64,000 bases of DNA from contig CM072165.1 in the NCBI GenBank assembly GCA_036850595.1, positions 15,924,630 to 15,988,629 on the forward strand. Reading direction: 5' to 3'. A program made the position numbers and the translations under genes. This DNA comes from Rhyacichthys aspro (taxonomy: Eukaryota > Chordata > Actinopteri > Gobiiformes > Rhyacichthyidae). Below the pieces are notes generated by a model. It was given only the letters and a program-made list of their open reading frames with translations. It was not told where the DNA came from and made no database searches. Below are positions 1 through 12,850 of the stretch, in pieces; position 1 is the stretch's first letter; each line of letters opens with the position of its first letter.

Positions 1-1726
1 CAAATTCCATTGTTCATGAGGTCATGTCAAAGGACAAATACTCTGTGTCTTTTGCCACACTAAACCATTTACCCATAACAATATAATGTAACTTCATTAT
101 TCACGTGGAGTACGGTATTCCCATATGCCAGTCCGCCCCTGCTTTACAGGAACAGGACAGAATCCAACTGCACAGTCTGCCTTCAATCAGACTAACGCTG
201 CGTTCAGGTCCTCTCTGTATTTAGAAAATTAGCTAAAAAGAGTTAGCCCTGACTTGTTTGTAGTGTTAAATAAGGATGGCCATCCTGCTGGAGATGAAAG
301 AATGAAGCTTCTGGAAACAAGTCTTTCAAAATCCTGATTTCAGGTAAAATATATGCCATTTGAAGCTAAATTAGAAAATCTACATGCTTTGCTAAGAAGA
401 AAGATTAGAGCGTGGATAACTTTAGGATTGGCCTGGAGACAGTTTTAGCTTAACCTCAACTGGAAGTGTTTTTCTATGTTAAATACTGCATATGTTTTTC
501 TGTGACGGTGCCATGTTTGATTGATGGTCATGTATTATTAGGTGAGTCCCTTTGCAGTCACGTGTGGTTATGTGTTATGTTATGTCCATGTATTGCTGCG
601 TTTGCCGGTGTGTGCTTGAGAATAATTCATGATGAGAGTGAAATGTTGTGGCTGACCGTGGGCAGCCTGGAGTTCTGCCAGCACCGAGGGCTGCCATTAA
701 TAATGAAAGGACACTTACAGCCAGGATCTCTGCAGTGACTGTTGTCAGCTGCTCTCTTCAAGGGCACATTCAGGACACACTGAAAAAGTCTGGAATCAAC
801 AGCGATAAAAGTCTTGAGGTCACAAGAATGCTCCAGTGTGGGTTGTCAATCTGCCACGTGCCACTTCTAGATGAGTTTATTTCTTCCATGAACATGACAG
901 CCCCCCAATAAAAAAACCAAAACATTTTCCAGGACAATTTAGGACCACATTTTCTCATCAAAGATCATTTCCAACAGCCCCAGTCAAATTCTCAGGGTCA
1001 AGTTTTCCTCATTGCTTCAGTTAAAACTCATTCACTGCAAATAGCATAATAGAATAAAGAGTACAATTATCATCAACAGCTGCAGTGCAGAATCTGTGTA
1101 AATGTGCTTAAAGTGTGGATAACTAAAGTCTGTTTCAGCTGAAGTAATGTTTATTCATTTAACATTTATGTTTTGGACGTCAATATATTTGACCAATCAG
1201 ACCGAGTCTTACCGCATCACATGTCTTACATGCATCACATGTCTGCCCTATAAATGCTTCTATACTTCTGTATTAGAAATGTTTCTATATTATTATTCTA
1301 TATGGATTATAAACATACAGTACTGGTATCAGCATTCAGTATCTCTATCTATATATAGATATATATCTATATTTGTCATTATCATCATTGTACCATAAAA
1401 AATGTTGTACAAGAAATACTGTACATTGTGGTTTGTTAGTTTTTTTAAAAGTCTTAACTATGCTGCATTATTGTTTGGTCATTTCAAAGACTGCTGCTGC
1501 AAAACCATACAACAAACTTTACATGACCCAACCTTTTGGTAATGTTTTGCCTCTGTTTGTTTTTTTGTTTTTTTCTCACTTGCATACACATCTCAAAACC
1601 TTATGGAAACATGATTTGTAACAGGAAACCAAAAACCATTCTGCACTTCCCTTCTTTACAGTCCATCCACATCACTGTATCTGATGTATGGAGTTTATTC
1701 CTGGAGTTGGATCTGCACTCCTCTTT

Positions 1727-1773
1727 TTCTCACTGTCCTGAACTGAAAATAGTTCAGTTCAGGACAGTGAGAA
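1727..1773. repeat. Perfect inverted repeat with 21-bp arms
   Basis: Left arm 1727-1747 (ttctcactgtcctgaactga then a) is fully complementary to 1753-1773 across a 5-base spacer. Weaker pairing continues outward (cctcttt/aaagagg, attcctg/caggaat), giving an imperfect stem over about 1697-1796. Confidence 0.95.
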
Positions 1774-3239
1774 GTCAAAGAGGCGTCTCAGGAATTTACT
1801 CAGCGGCAAGGACCTACTTCCAAAAAGCAGGGCGCCAAGATAAATAATTGAACGGGAGTAGTCTTAGAAGACCTTGGTAGATCTTGTCTCTTAGCGGTAT
1901 TTGGTGGGAATCCAGTGAGTCTAGTAATCTTCTTTTCATGGTGAATGTAATCCCGAGGAAGGTCTTCCCAACAGCCTGCTGTGCCGAGGACTGGATCTAA
2001 ACAAATGTAACTGCTCACCAGAAAGGGCCAGGGTCCAACCAAGAGGAGTCATCTTTAAGCCCAAATGGCTTGCCAAGTATCCGGCTGGGCCAGTGCAGGC
2101 TTTATTGGAAACACTAATGACTAGCATGGGAAATCAGCTTTAGCTTTACAACCACACACACTGAGGACATTACTTTCTGAATTGGACCTAATCAGAAAGA
2201 GGACGCATTACGCAATTGCCATTATGGACAAACATTATACAAATGCACAGTAGGTAAAGTAACACACCCATACAGCTGCAGATCTATGCAGAAAAACATG
2301 AAGGCATTACTTGTACTCCATTTGCTAATGGTAAACAACACAGCTGCACCACACTTGAGTCAAACTGAAGTCTGTCAGTTAGACACACCGTTGGAAAGTC
2401 TTCTCTGCAGCTCCTCAGTTTCTAATGGAGAGTCTGTGTTCTCACATTATTTAATTGTAAATATTGCTGATTAGGTTGTGTTGGCCATGTGTCTTTTTCT
2501 ATTGAAGAATGTTTTATAAAAATCAATCAATCAAATGTGCCATATGTGACACTGAAAATCATTTCCCAACTCCATTTGGACCATCAAAGAGGTAGAGAGT
2601 ATTTTAACACGTGTCTCTTTGGAGTCTTTATAATGCTGACTGGAAGTAGAGGCCAAACGAATCCTTGAGAACAGGCCCAGAATGAGCACGGCTGGTCAGA
2701 TAAGTACAATATCTCACAGACAATGAACAATCACACATAATCCACACAACCACCAAATTGATTACTTTAAAAAAGGTCAGCTATTGGAATAAAGGCAACA
2801 CACACACACAGGGATATAACACGGGATGAAAAGGCATATCCTTGGAGAATTATGGAATGTTTTAGAAAGACAAAAACATGTTACTAAAGGAGGTAAGAGA
2901 GGGAATTCAATTGGCCACATTTCTGTCTGTTTTGAGATGGTATTGTATATTAAACAGTGGAGAAGCTTAAATGTCCACTAAAATCAAACATTACTACTTA
3001 CTGACTCAACACTCTATAGTTGAGCTATTTGAAACCTATAGTCAAAACTGTATGAATAAGTCTGACATGAAATAAAGACAAACTGTGAGTGGCTTCTCTT
3101 TAGAATAAAAAAGATGTGATGTTTTTGTTAATAGGCACAGATGTTTGTCTCCGCTGTAGATCTCTGCTAAAGAAAAAAACATGCCAATGTGTCAGTGTTC
3201 AGAGAGGTGTGATAGAACGATTGCAGATGAGTCCCTGTT

Positions 3240-3265
3240 GCACACACACACACACACACACACAC
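3240..3265 (+). repeat. (CA)n microsatellite
   Basis: Thirteen CA units. Confidence 0.95.
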
Positions 3266-5703
3266 GTCCATAAGCTGAGCCGCCTCCCCCGTTCTTGTGA
3301 CTGTCGGAGTGAGAAATTAAATTTTTCTGATGAGAAACTTTTTACTCCTCCCCCTCTCTCCTCCCATCCAGTCTATTTTTTATTTGTTTATTTATGGACT
3401 ATTAATTTATGCACGGAAGAAGAAATTAACAGTTGTGCAGTGGAGTGTTATAACAATAGATGATCGAGCCACTAACCACCCAGTGCACCTGCTTGAAGAC
3501 AGAGGGGCAGAGGTGAGCAGGTAATTTTAGAGTTGTTTCTGCCCATCTGCTCCAAGACGTTTGTAACTAAAATGTCTGCAAAGTGAGGAAACTGAATTGA
3601 CTAGAGAGTTTTGGTCAATGTCTGAGGAGTGGCACTAAGGCTGATGGAGGTCTTCTTTTCTTCCACGTTGAAGCCATGGGTCGTGGGTGGTTATCAGCCT
3701 CATTTTTACAGTGATACTAATAAACTCAGCACAGATCAACAGCTGTTTCCTGTTTTAGACCAGCCTCAGCATCCACAACTCTTTATTGAATCATTCAGTG
3801 AAATAATTAATTTATTATATTTATATAAGTAATTTATTTTACTTAATTTATTTAAGCCAACTTCATATTTTGTCCCCTTTTTCCATATCTTTACCCTAAC
3901 CATGTGGTTCGGACAAAAATTACAAATGATATTATTATTCATATTATTATATTATTATTCTACTTTGATTTTGTCCATGATGGGGTGGACATAATTTGCT
4001 TGTACATTACCAGCTTATGGTGAAACTATAAATAGGGCTGGAGCCTGACCAACATTCATGTCTAACAGCCTATGGTCTACTTAATAGAATGAATATGCAG
4101 TGAAATGGAAAACATTTGCTCTTTTATTTTTATTTATGAATTCATTATTATTCTTTTTTTTTTTTTTTTAGACAATCTGTTAATATACTAAAATATAGTT
4201 AGACAGCTCCACACACATTTCAATGCAACTCATTTTGTTTAAAAAAGTTTAAACCATTCAAATGGTTTGAATTGATTCTCTATTTTATTAATACACTATT
4301 TACTACTACTTATGGTGATCGGCAAAGTCTAGCTCTGCACCTAGAATCCCAAAAATGTACCTAATATTTTTATATAAGTTAGAATGTATATGTAATGTAT
4401 ATTTGTGAGTTGTGATTTATCATGAAACATTAACTGTAGTGTTTAACAAAGGTAAGGAGTATCTAAAAAAGAGATAAGGGAGAAATAGGCCTATATTTAT
4501 TGTGTAATGTAATTGTATATGTCAGTCACTGTCAGTAAAACTAGATCTACAGTGATATGATAGAAAAAATAAAAAGATAATATCAGTTTCTGTGCCACCC
4601 CTGTGTGAGCAGCAGCCTTAGTCTGGCCACTCTGATAAAAATTGTCTGGCTCCGCCATGGACTTCCAATAGGCTCCTCACCATCACAAAGGGGCTCAGGC
4701 CTAAATAGTTGGAAACGGCTCGAAAAATGAAACTTTTTCCTTCATCTTTTCATATTTGTGCTGTAGTAGTTCTATTCTGTCTCACAAATAAGTCCGAAAA
4801 TAAAAGAAACCTCAAGCCCTATTTGGAAAAAACATGTTTAATAACGGTAAACTTAAAAATGTTAACTACATCCACTTACATTTGCATTTTTTTGGAATAG
4901 AATCAGTATCCTTCAGTGGCATTGCTGCAGTCAACACCTACTTGATCGCTGTAGTTCCCACGTCGCCCCAGCATGCAACACTCAATTACCCGAGACATCA
5001 GGCGGGGTTGTGTGGGCTGGCATTACATGGCCCCCCAGACAGGTCGCCCTCAGACCGGCCCCAAGAGGAGCGTATCACGACCCCAGCGCCTCTTTAGCAG
5101 GTTAACTGCCATGTGTGGGCGACCAATCAGTGCACTTATGTGTTTGTGTGGGCGGGGTGCCGGGTGAGTGACAGCGGCGTGGGCAGTGGGTTGTAATGGG
5201 CTGGTCCCAGAGAGGGTCAGGGGAAGTGCCAGTGTATGAAAAAGTGGAGGTCTCTATGGAGTAATGCAGTACAAATGAAGAGTAAAAGCGGTCGTAGGTG
5301 GACAGGCCATTTGTCTAACACATGTTTCCTTTAGTTACAACAAGTGGAGCACACAGATCACTACTCTATGAGAAGCAGACCCCTGTAGCCCGCCTTCACT
5401 AGAGCTTTGCTTCACTCAATGTGAACAGGACCAAATCTTCCAAATCAGATTGGTTTCAGAAATGTAGAGCTACAAAAACAGATTAACTTTGCCTCAGACG
5501 TCTTCAGACTTATTTTCACATGGAAGTGGTTAAAATGTATCAAATGAATAATAAAATTAAAAAAAATCAGGAGTATGCAACATTGCATTTCTGAACTATT
5601 TTAACATCATCTTAAACCTTGTAAGTAACCTACTGTCAACTTTGTCTTGGGTCTCAAAGGTCTTTTGGAAAAGTGAAATGTTTTTATATCATACACTCCT
5701 CTG

Positions 5704-5800
5704 CAGTGGTTCCCAAACTTTTTATGTCAAGCCCACCTTTGATGATATAGGGAATGTTGAAAGCCCCCCGACTGCAACTGACCCCACCAACTACAAATGG
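5704..5800. mobile_element. hAT-like element end
   Basis: CAGTGGTTCCCAAACTTTTT is a classic hAT terminal repeat, followed by the usual cc-rich text (aagcccacc, aagccccccg). I find no inverted partner within the next kilobase, so only one end, or a strongly decayed copy, is present. Confidence 0.55.
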
Positions 5801-8800
5801 GTTATACCTTATTCGTTTTTAATCACTTGCATTATATTATATAAACTCCATAAAATATTTCTTTTCTTTTCTTCATTTCTAAAATGCGTACATATCATTT
5901 AACTTTTCCACTTAAAGTTTATTTTATTGAAAAATATTCACTTAACAATAAATCCCATGATTTAACAGCAGGTTCTCTCAAAAAAGTGACATATCATATC
6001 CAGCAATGATTAATCAGGATTTACTGGATGAACATTCCTATTCCTACACATCAATCAATGACTGGTGTGGGCTTGCTTTGTTTAACAAATTTTGTCAAAG
6101 CGGGGTTGCTGGTTAGAAATTGCAAATTGTTGGAGGAGAGCAGCACAACCGTGACATGTAGTTTAACTGTACCCAACAGGTTTGAATGAAACAAGTTAGG
6201 GCACAATTTTACATTTTCAGCAGTAAATTGTTATTAATAAACCGTTAAGATGTAAAATCCAAACATTATCTAACCTGAAGCATAACCCAGGCAAAGAAGA
6301 GCTGCAATTCTCCAGTCCATTTTGGACATTAATCGAACACGGCTTGTTTAATAACACATGTAGGCACATTATTAGTAATACTTATGTCAATAATCTTGCC
6401 AGACTAAAGTGTTGTATTTTTTACAAATGCCAGAGTCATGTGACTGTCACCAAACGGACAAAAGGCCTGAAATGTCCAAAACTGTTCACTTTATACAGTG
6501 CAGCAACACAAAGCTTATATTACATTTGCTGTAATTAATTGATGCTAAGGCCCTAAACAGGGTGTATCCCCGAATCATTCTTTTACTATTATCATTTATA
6601 TGCTCTGTTTTCATTATTCCTTGTCTTTCATCCACCGTACAGCTGTAGGTGGTCGCCTAATGCTTCTTTTCTTCCCACTGTCCCAATTACCGGGCCACAT
6701 GGGAGAACGGCTTGATAAAATGCCTCACCCTCCTTCACCATCAATGTCAAAGTGCCCTTGAGCATAAGCTAATGTTGACGGGATTGTACTCTGAGCAGTT
6801 CTGTGTGAATCCAATAAGTTCAGTTCATGTGGGGAAACTCCGTCTGTCTTTGGGACTAATACTGACATGGAGCCACCTGCTAATATTAGCTGCATAACAA
6901 AGAACATGAGCTGATTGGTTTATGACAGATGGCACACATATACTCATAATATTTTATCCATAGAAGCACAAAGACAGAATGTGAGATCTGACTTAGATGT
7001 TGTTAGAACGTTACTATTGCAGAAAAGAAGGGATGTCTTGGGCAATGGTGAAAATACCAAAATATGAAAAGGAATAGAGTTTAATGTACAACTGATATCA
7101 TTAGATCTATGACATCATGTGATGCACCAGATCTAGATATCTGAACTTTTGTGGGCTGACTGATGTCCTTGTGTTGAGGTTATGATGCTAACTGTATATT
7201 CTGTCAGTGGATGTATTGTATGTATTTCTCTTTGTTGTGTTTTTGTGTGTTTAAATGAAAATACTTGTTAATTCTACATGCTTATTCTGCACTCTGCACA
7301 TAAATCTTCCTATCTAACTGTCACACAAGTTAGCAGCATCTTTGAAATTTACTTTTGTTGTGTTTGTTCCCACGCCGTTGTAAAATGTTATAAAAACATG
7401 ACTTTGTTTATTTATGTAGGAGTTGAAACCTCCATACGATGTTGTTAACGCTGTTGTACAGTATATTATCATTATACATGTATCATTATACAAAAGCTGG
7501 TTAGAACATAAATACTAGTTAATGTGTATTTTCCTATTTTAGTAAAAAGGTTTGAATGCGGGGACTGAAATGATGTGCCTAAAAGATTGTAATTCTTAAG
7601 GGTGAGGTGTTCGACTAAGTGCAGTTTGCTATAGGGATATATGTAGACCACAAATCAAGGTAATGTCTGTTAGGGAATATCTGAGCTGCCCTTATAGCTG
7701 AGAGGAGTCACACGAGAAAGACAGGCTGGAGACTTTCTGGATGTGTTAGGCAGGAGAAGTTTATTACCAACAATACGGGACCCAGAGACAGGACACTCAA
7801 CACAGTGTAGTATTGAATATATGAGTCTGTCTATGCTTCTGTGGACTAGGATTATAAAGACTAATAGAAGGTCAGAGCACACTTACTGCCAACCCAAAGC
7901 AATGGTGTTTTCCTGATAGAGTCTAGACTTGGAGCCGAGTTATCTGTGCGACATTGGCCTTGTAGTAGAGGGGAGGAGCTGACCTGACCAGTCTGTGATA
8001 CTTACATTGAGGCCATAAATGAAGGAAAACTGAAATTCTCCATCAATGTTAAACATTCAATGCAACTACTTGGGCACAAAGTTCCTCCAAGTTGCTGTTC
8101 CCACCTAAGCAGGTATATTTCCTACAAATCACTTTGGTTTGAACAAGTCACTTATTGATCTTGGGGATCCCTTACGGCCACCAATCAAACAGATCCGACT
8201 CCATGGGGACACAGTGGAAAGTTTCTCAAGTTTCTCTTAGACTTGTGCTTTCTGTGTATTTGTCCCAGTGAGTGATGGGGAGCACCGCAGATGGACTTTT
8301 CCTGCCGCTTAGGCCCAGAGGGAGAGACCGGAGTAAGGCCAGGGCTCAGGCATAAGCTGTCTGCCTGGATGCAAGCAAGCCCTGAAGCTTACAGACGTGG
8401 CACAGAATTATCACTGAAGACTTCAGAGATGAAATATTGTCACTAGTTATGACGGATGGGGATATTGCATAGAAGGATGAAGAGGCAGATGATTCTAACA
8501 ATAAATCAATGAAATAAAATGCTGATTGTCACAAGGAAACATTTAATGTAAGAGTACAAGTGAGAGAAACTTTAGCCACCCCACACAGTTTCTGAGAAAA
8601 ATAAAGATTTACAATAATCTTCAAAAAAGAACAGAAAATGGCAGCTATTTGTGGAAGTCTGCCCAGTGTGTTACACTACACCAAGGGCCCACCAACAATA
8701 CTGCACAATCGTTCCCTGCATGTGTCGCTGGGTTAATCAATGTCTATACAGTAAGAACGAATAGAGCGCTGATTCCATATGCCCCGCTCAGAGCAGACAA

Positions 8801-11035
8801 TCATCGACTAATCAGAGGGAGACGGAGGAGCGAGGCCGCTCAGCCCACTCAGCCTCACCGTAATCACATTAGATATTATTGATCGGTTAAAGCAAGGATT
8901 AGGCCTGTGATATTTTGACTCAGGACAAGATCAGTCATCGTTTCCAAGGTCAGTGTTGGTGAGAAATCCCATTTGTATAGAGCAAGGACCTTAGGGATTG
9001 TTGGGAGAAGAATCTGGATTTAACTTAGGGCTGGGCGTTAAATCAAATTAATTACATTAATTTGAGTTTTTAATTTTGGATGATGTCAAAGATAGCCATA
9101 ACGCTAAATCGTATTTAACAGAAAAATGTCTCTTCTAACCCAGCTGCTGTGGTTTGGCTAATCCTGCTGCTAGTGTCAGAGCAGCTCCAATAATGTCTGT
9201 GGTGACTCTGCAAACAATAAAAACACTAATAATCACCAGAGAATGTGTCATATTTCCTCTGAAATGCTGTGGTTTAGCAAAGTGGCAGGAAACTGATCAA
9301 TAGAAAGACAACAGCATACTTTATTAATTTATGCAAATTAGCAACATGGTTATAACGTCTTTTAACAAGGCTTTGTGTGCAGCAGAAAATATATTAGACA
9401 TGGTCTATGGAGACAAAGAGAGCTAAAACTATAAAGTAAACCGCTTAATTTTCAGTCTGAAGGCAAGGGATGGGAATTGATAAGATTTTAGCAATATAAA
9501 TGCCACTGACGATTCTGCTTACCAATCCAATTCTTTATCGAAGCTCTGTGTGGAAAAAAAGTAGTCCTATTTGCTTTTTGGCAACAAACAAGTGGTTTTA
9601 TTGTTTTAACACTTTCACTTGGATATTTTAAATAACTTAAACAATAGCAAATTGTATATAATGAGCAAGTAAAACTGAAAAATAAATATTTAATTAATTA
9701 ATTTAGAAAATAAAAATTTTTTTTGTTTTTTTTTTAAAAACCTTGTAAAATAAAGTAACATAGCCATAAAAATAAAGTTTTCAAATGTTTTGTGGAACAG
9801 ACTGCAGACATCTTTTGAACTATATTGCAACAATGGTGAGAAACTTTCTTTTTTTTTTTTTTTTGGTCCAATATCTTGAATGCTTGTTTGTACAAACTAT
9901 AAAAAGATTGTAATGCTTTGCTTCTGTTTTATTTTGTATGTGCTTTTTGAGGGACAGTGTCCAGCATCAAACCTAAATATTTCCCATTTGGTACTTCTTG
10001 CTTTCTCTCTCCCTTAACAATAATGTTTTAAAGTTTTTCTGATTGAAAAGAACATGCTGATTTTTTTTTTTTGTTTGGTTGTTTGTTTTGAAAGTCATGT
10101 CAATTAAGTCATTTAATGTCGGCTTTTTGCAGAACTTTTATTATTTTTATTAGCTAATGCATACATCTGTTTTTTAGAATATTTTTAGAATAGATATCAT
10201 TTAATATGTTGTAAACAAACAGTCCTTTTTGTTGTTGTGGTTGTTGCAACATAATGTCTAAACACTACAATCCGACCATTTTGGCTATTGTAGGTGTGCT
10301 GTCAGCCAAATACCAGGTGTTTGTTTTTGTGGTCTATGGGGAAAATCCTTTTTGGCCCGCATAGGATTTTTTTGTTGCAATACCTCGAGTGGCCACTAAT
10401 CAAATTAGCAGCAGGCGAAAGAGGATGGTGCCTGATCTAGCTCTTATAATACATTCATGGTGTATAAGGCTTACTCCGAGGTCAAACAACACAATGCACT
10501 GAGCATGCTCCAGAGCAGGACAGGAACACAGTAACATGTAAGCAGATGAGAAGAACATGAAGAGCAGGGTTTAGAAACATACTCACTCATTTTTAGATCA
10601 ACAAAGACACATATATAGAGTCACACTGCCATTGGATATACTGCTTGTCGGTTATTATGCTCTGTCAAGTAATAAAAAGTTTGGAATAACAAGCTACCGT
10701 AGCTTTTGATGTGTGCAAGTGCATTCGGACATTGTGGTTGCGGAGTAATGAATCTGTTGTTCACGTCTTTTTAACAACAAAGGGGTCTAAGGTAAAAGTG
10801 ACTTCATAAAATCTTTTGAATGGGAGTCAATGGGATCTTAGTTTTCTTATTCGATTTGGCTCTTGGGGCTTTCAGAGTGTAGCCGTACACTGTCCACGCT
10901 GCATTGCGGAGATACTGATGTCTTAATACAATAAAAAGCAAAATAAACATTATTATCCTGATCGTTATAATTATCTTCAGCCCAGAGGCTCAAACTGAAT
11001 TATTCATAGAGTGCTTAATTAAATGGGTAGACTCA

Positions 11036-11038
<3 letters not shown>
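5801..11038. other. Gene-free stretch with possible conserved elements
   Basis: No gene seen. 6640-6920 and 8740-8920 are balanced in composition and free of repeats, with homeobox-like core motifs (ctaatgc, ctaatcag, taatcaca), and may be regulatory. A tgggaattgataagatttta block near 9470-9545 resembles a decayed transposon end. Confidence 0.45.

Positions 11039-11107
<69 letters not shown>
11039..11107 (+). repeat. (GT)n microsatellite
   Basis: About 34 uninterrupted GT dinucleotides. The cysteine-valine reading frame across it is an artefact of the repeat. Confidence 0.98.
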
Positions 11108-11108
<1 letters not shown>

Positions 11109-12800
11109 TTTGGACAGTAACAGTGAAAGAGAGTAAATATTCAATCATTCTGGAGGGAGTTGAAAGATTCTGTGACAGAAAGGAGACGGGGTGGGGTGGG
11201 GGAGGGTGGTTGGATTACAGATTCACTGTTTGTCCTTCACTGTCGAGGAAACAGAAGAAAGATGGTTATTTAAAAACACTCTTTCATATGCTTCTTACAT
11301 TAAAAACTACAACCAGTCTGTGCAGTCTACACTTACAGAAGCTGAATGCGCTGTGCAGTCAATAATGAAGTCAAGGCTGCAGTAGTTAAATGACAGAAGA
11401 GTAGACAGTTATGACTTCGCTCTTGCAGTGATTACTGCATGAAAGCACTTTCTGTGGCCCTGACATTGATATTACTCTTTGAAAAATGGAGATAGAGTGA
11501 CAAGAGCTAATACAGAAGAGCTAATACAAGGGCAGGCACTGACGCTACTGAAGAAGTCATCACTGAAGACATCTACACACTTCAGAGTTAGAGGTGCTGC
11601 TAATAATGAACCAAGACAAAGACCTCCACTCTAACAGGAGCTATCACTTTAATTAGTGCCTTTGTAGTGAAGTGCTGTGTCTGTACATAAGTACAGTTGC
11701 TGATCTTGAACAGTTGCTGACACGGGATTGTGGGTAATACTGGTTTACCTTTGGTAAAGCTTTACTGAGTAACTGAAAGTAATTTATGATATTTCTGTAA
11801 TTAAAAACAGAAATGTCTGTGTTATAAGTATAAGATTATATTTCCAGTTGTTTAGGAAATGGACCATATTTGATCTTTATTTGAACTCCACACTCAGTTG
11901 TTCTGCCCAGAGAAGCACATGTTCTTATTATAAACACATGTTTTTAGACTGTGGTAACCCTGTTTCTGTCCTCTTTTCCTCAGATATTAGGACCACCACA
12001 GTCCCACACACCAGTGAGAGCTGCTGTTCCAACAGGCACAGTCTGGTGTGGTAATGCAACAGCCCATTCACTTTATTATACACCAACACTGATTTTTCAT
12101 CATATCCTAATGGCATTTGGGAGAACCTCCAGGGATCCCTGCTGACTCCCCAGATCTGCTCACACACACATACAGAATGTATAGAATACTCACAGAGGAG
12201 CTCCCAGCCATGCACTACTATATGCATGCAGTAAAACACGGCTGGACTTCTTTACTCTGTCCATGTCATGATATAATGCTTTTTTGCAGTCTTTTGAAAG
12301 TGTCCTCTCAAGGCCACAGAGCACTCACATACTCGGAGGCAGGACAGGACAAGGACGGGCCTCTCCTAGTCATTATTCAGGCTGAAACTACAACATGATA
12401 CATTACAACTGTTCCAGAAATGTCTCACTAACGAGATCTCCAAAAAGTGGGTGTTTGGGAGAACTTTCACACAGTGTGATAATCCGTGATGTAGTACAAA
12501 ACATTGTAAAACTAACAATAGAACCTTTTTAATGGGCTACTGTCAATGCCTTTAATATATTGACAGTAATGGACCTCTACGTTTTATAGTCATAACCAGA
12601 CAGGCTCCTGCGTGTTAGCATAAGCAATCATGGTAGTTATACCGGGTTGGTCCTTGACCAAAAAGGAAAAAATATTTGCTCACTGTCAGCCACTTAAAAA
12701 ACATGATCACTAAATAAAATGTGTTGTGAAAAAAGGTGTTGAGGCCAAAAACATAAAACTAAAACTCAAAGGCTAAATAAATATAGACATATGAGAATCA

Positions 12801-12850
<50 letters not shown>

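Larger units (their letters stand above)
1..5703. other. Gene-free stretch
   Basis: Holds the hairpin at 1727-1773 and the CA repeat at 3240-3265. A GC-richer patch at 4940-5210 has no recognisable product. The rest is AT-rich with no gene, RNA or transposon I can name. Confidence 0.6.

Noticed and set aside
11039..11365. Cysteine-valine-rich frame
   Set aside because: Its first third is the GT microsatellite and the rest has no coding features.
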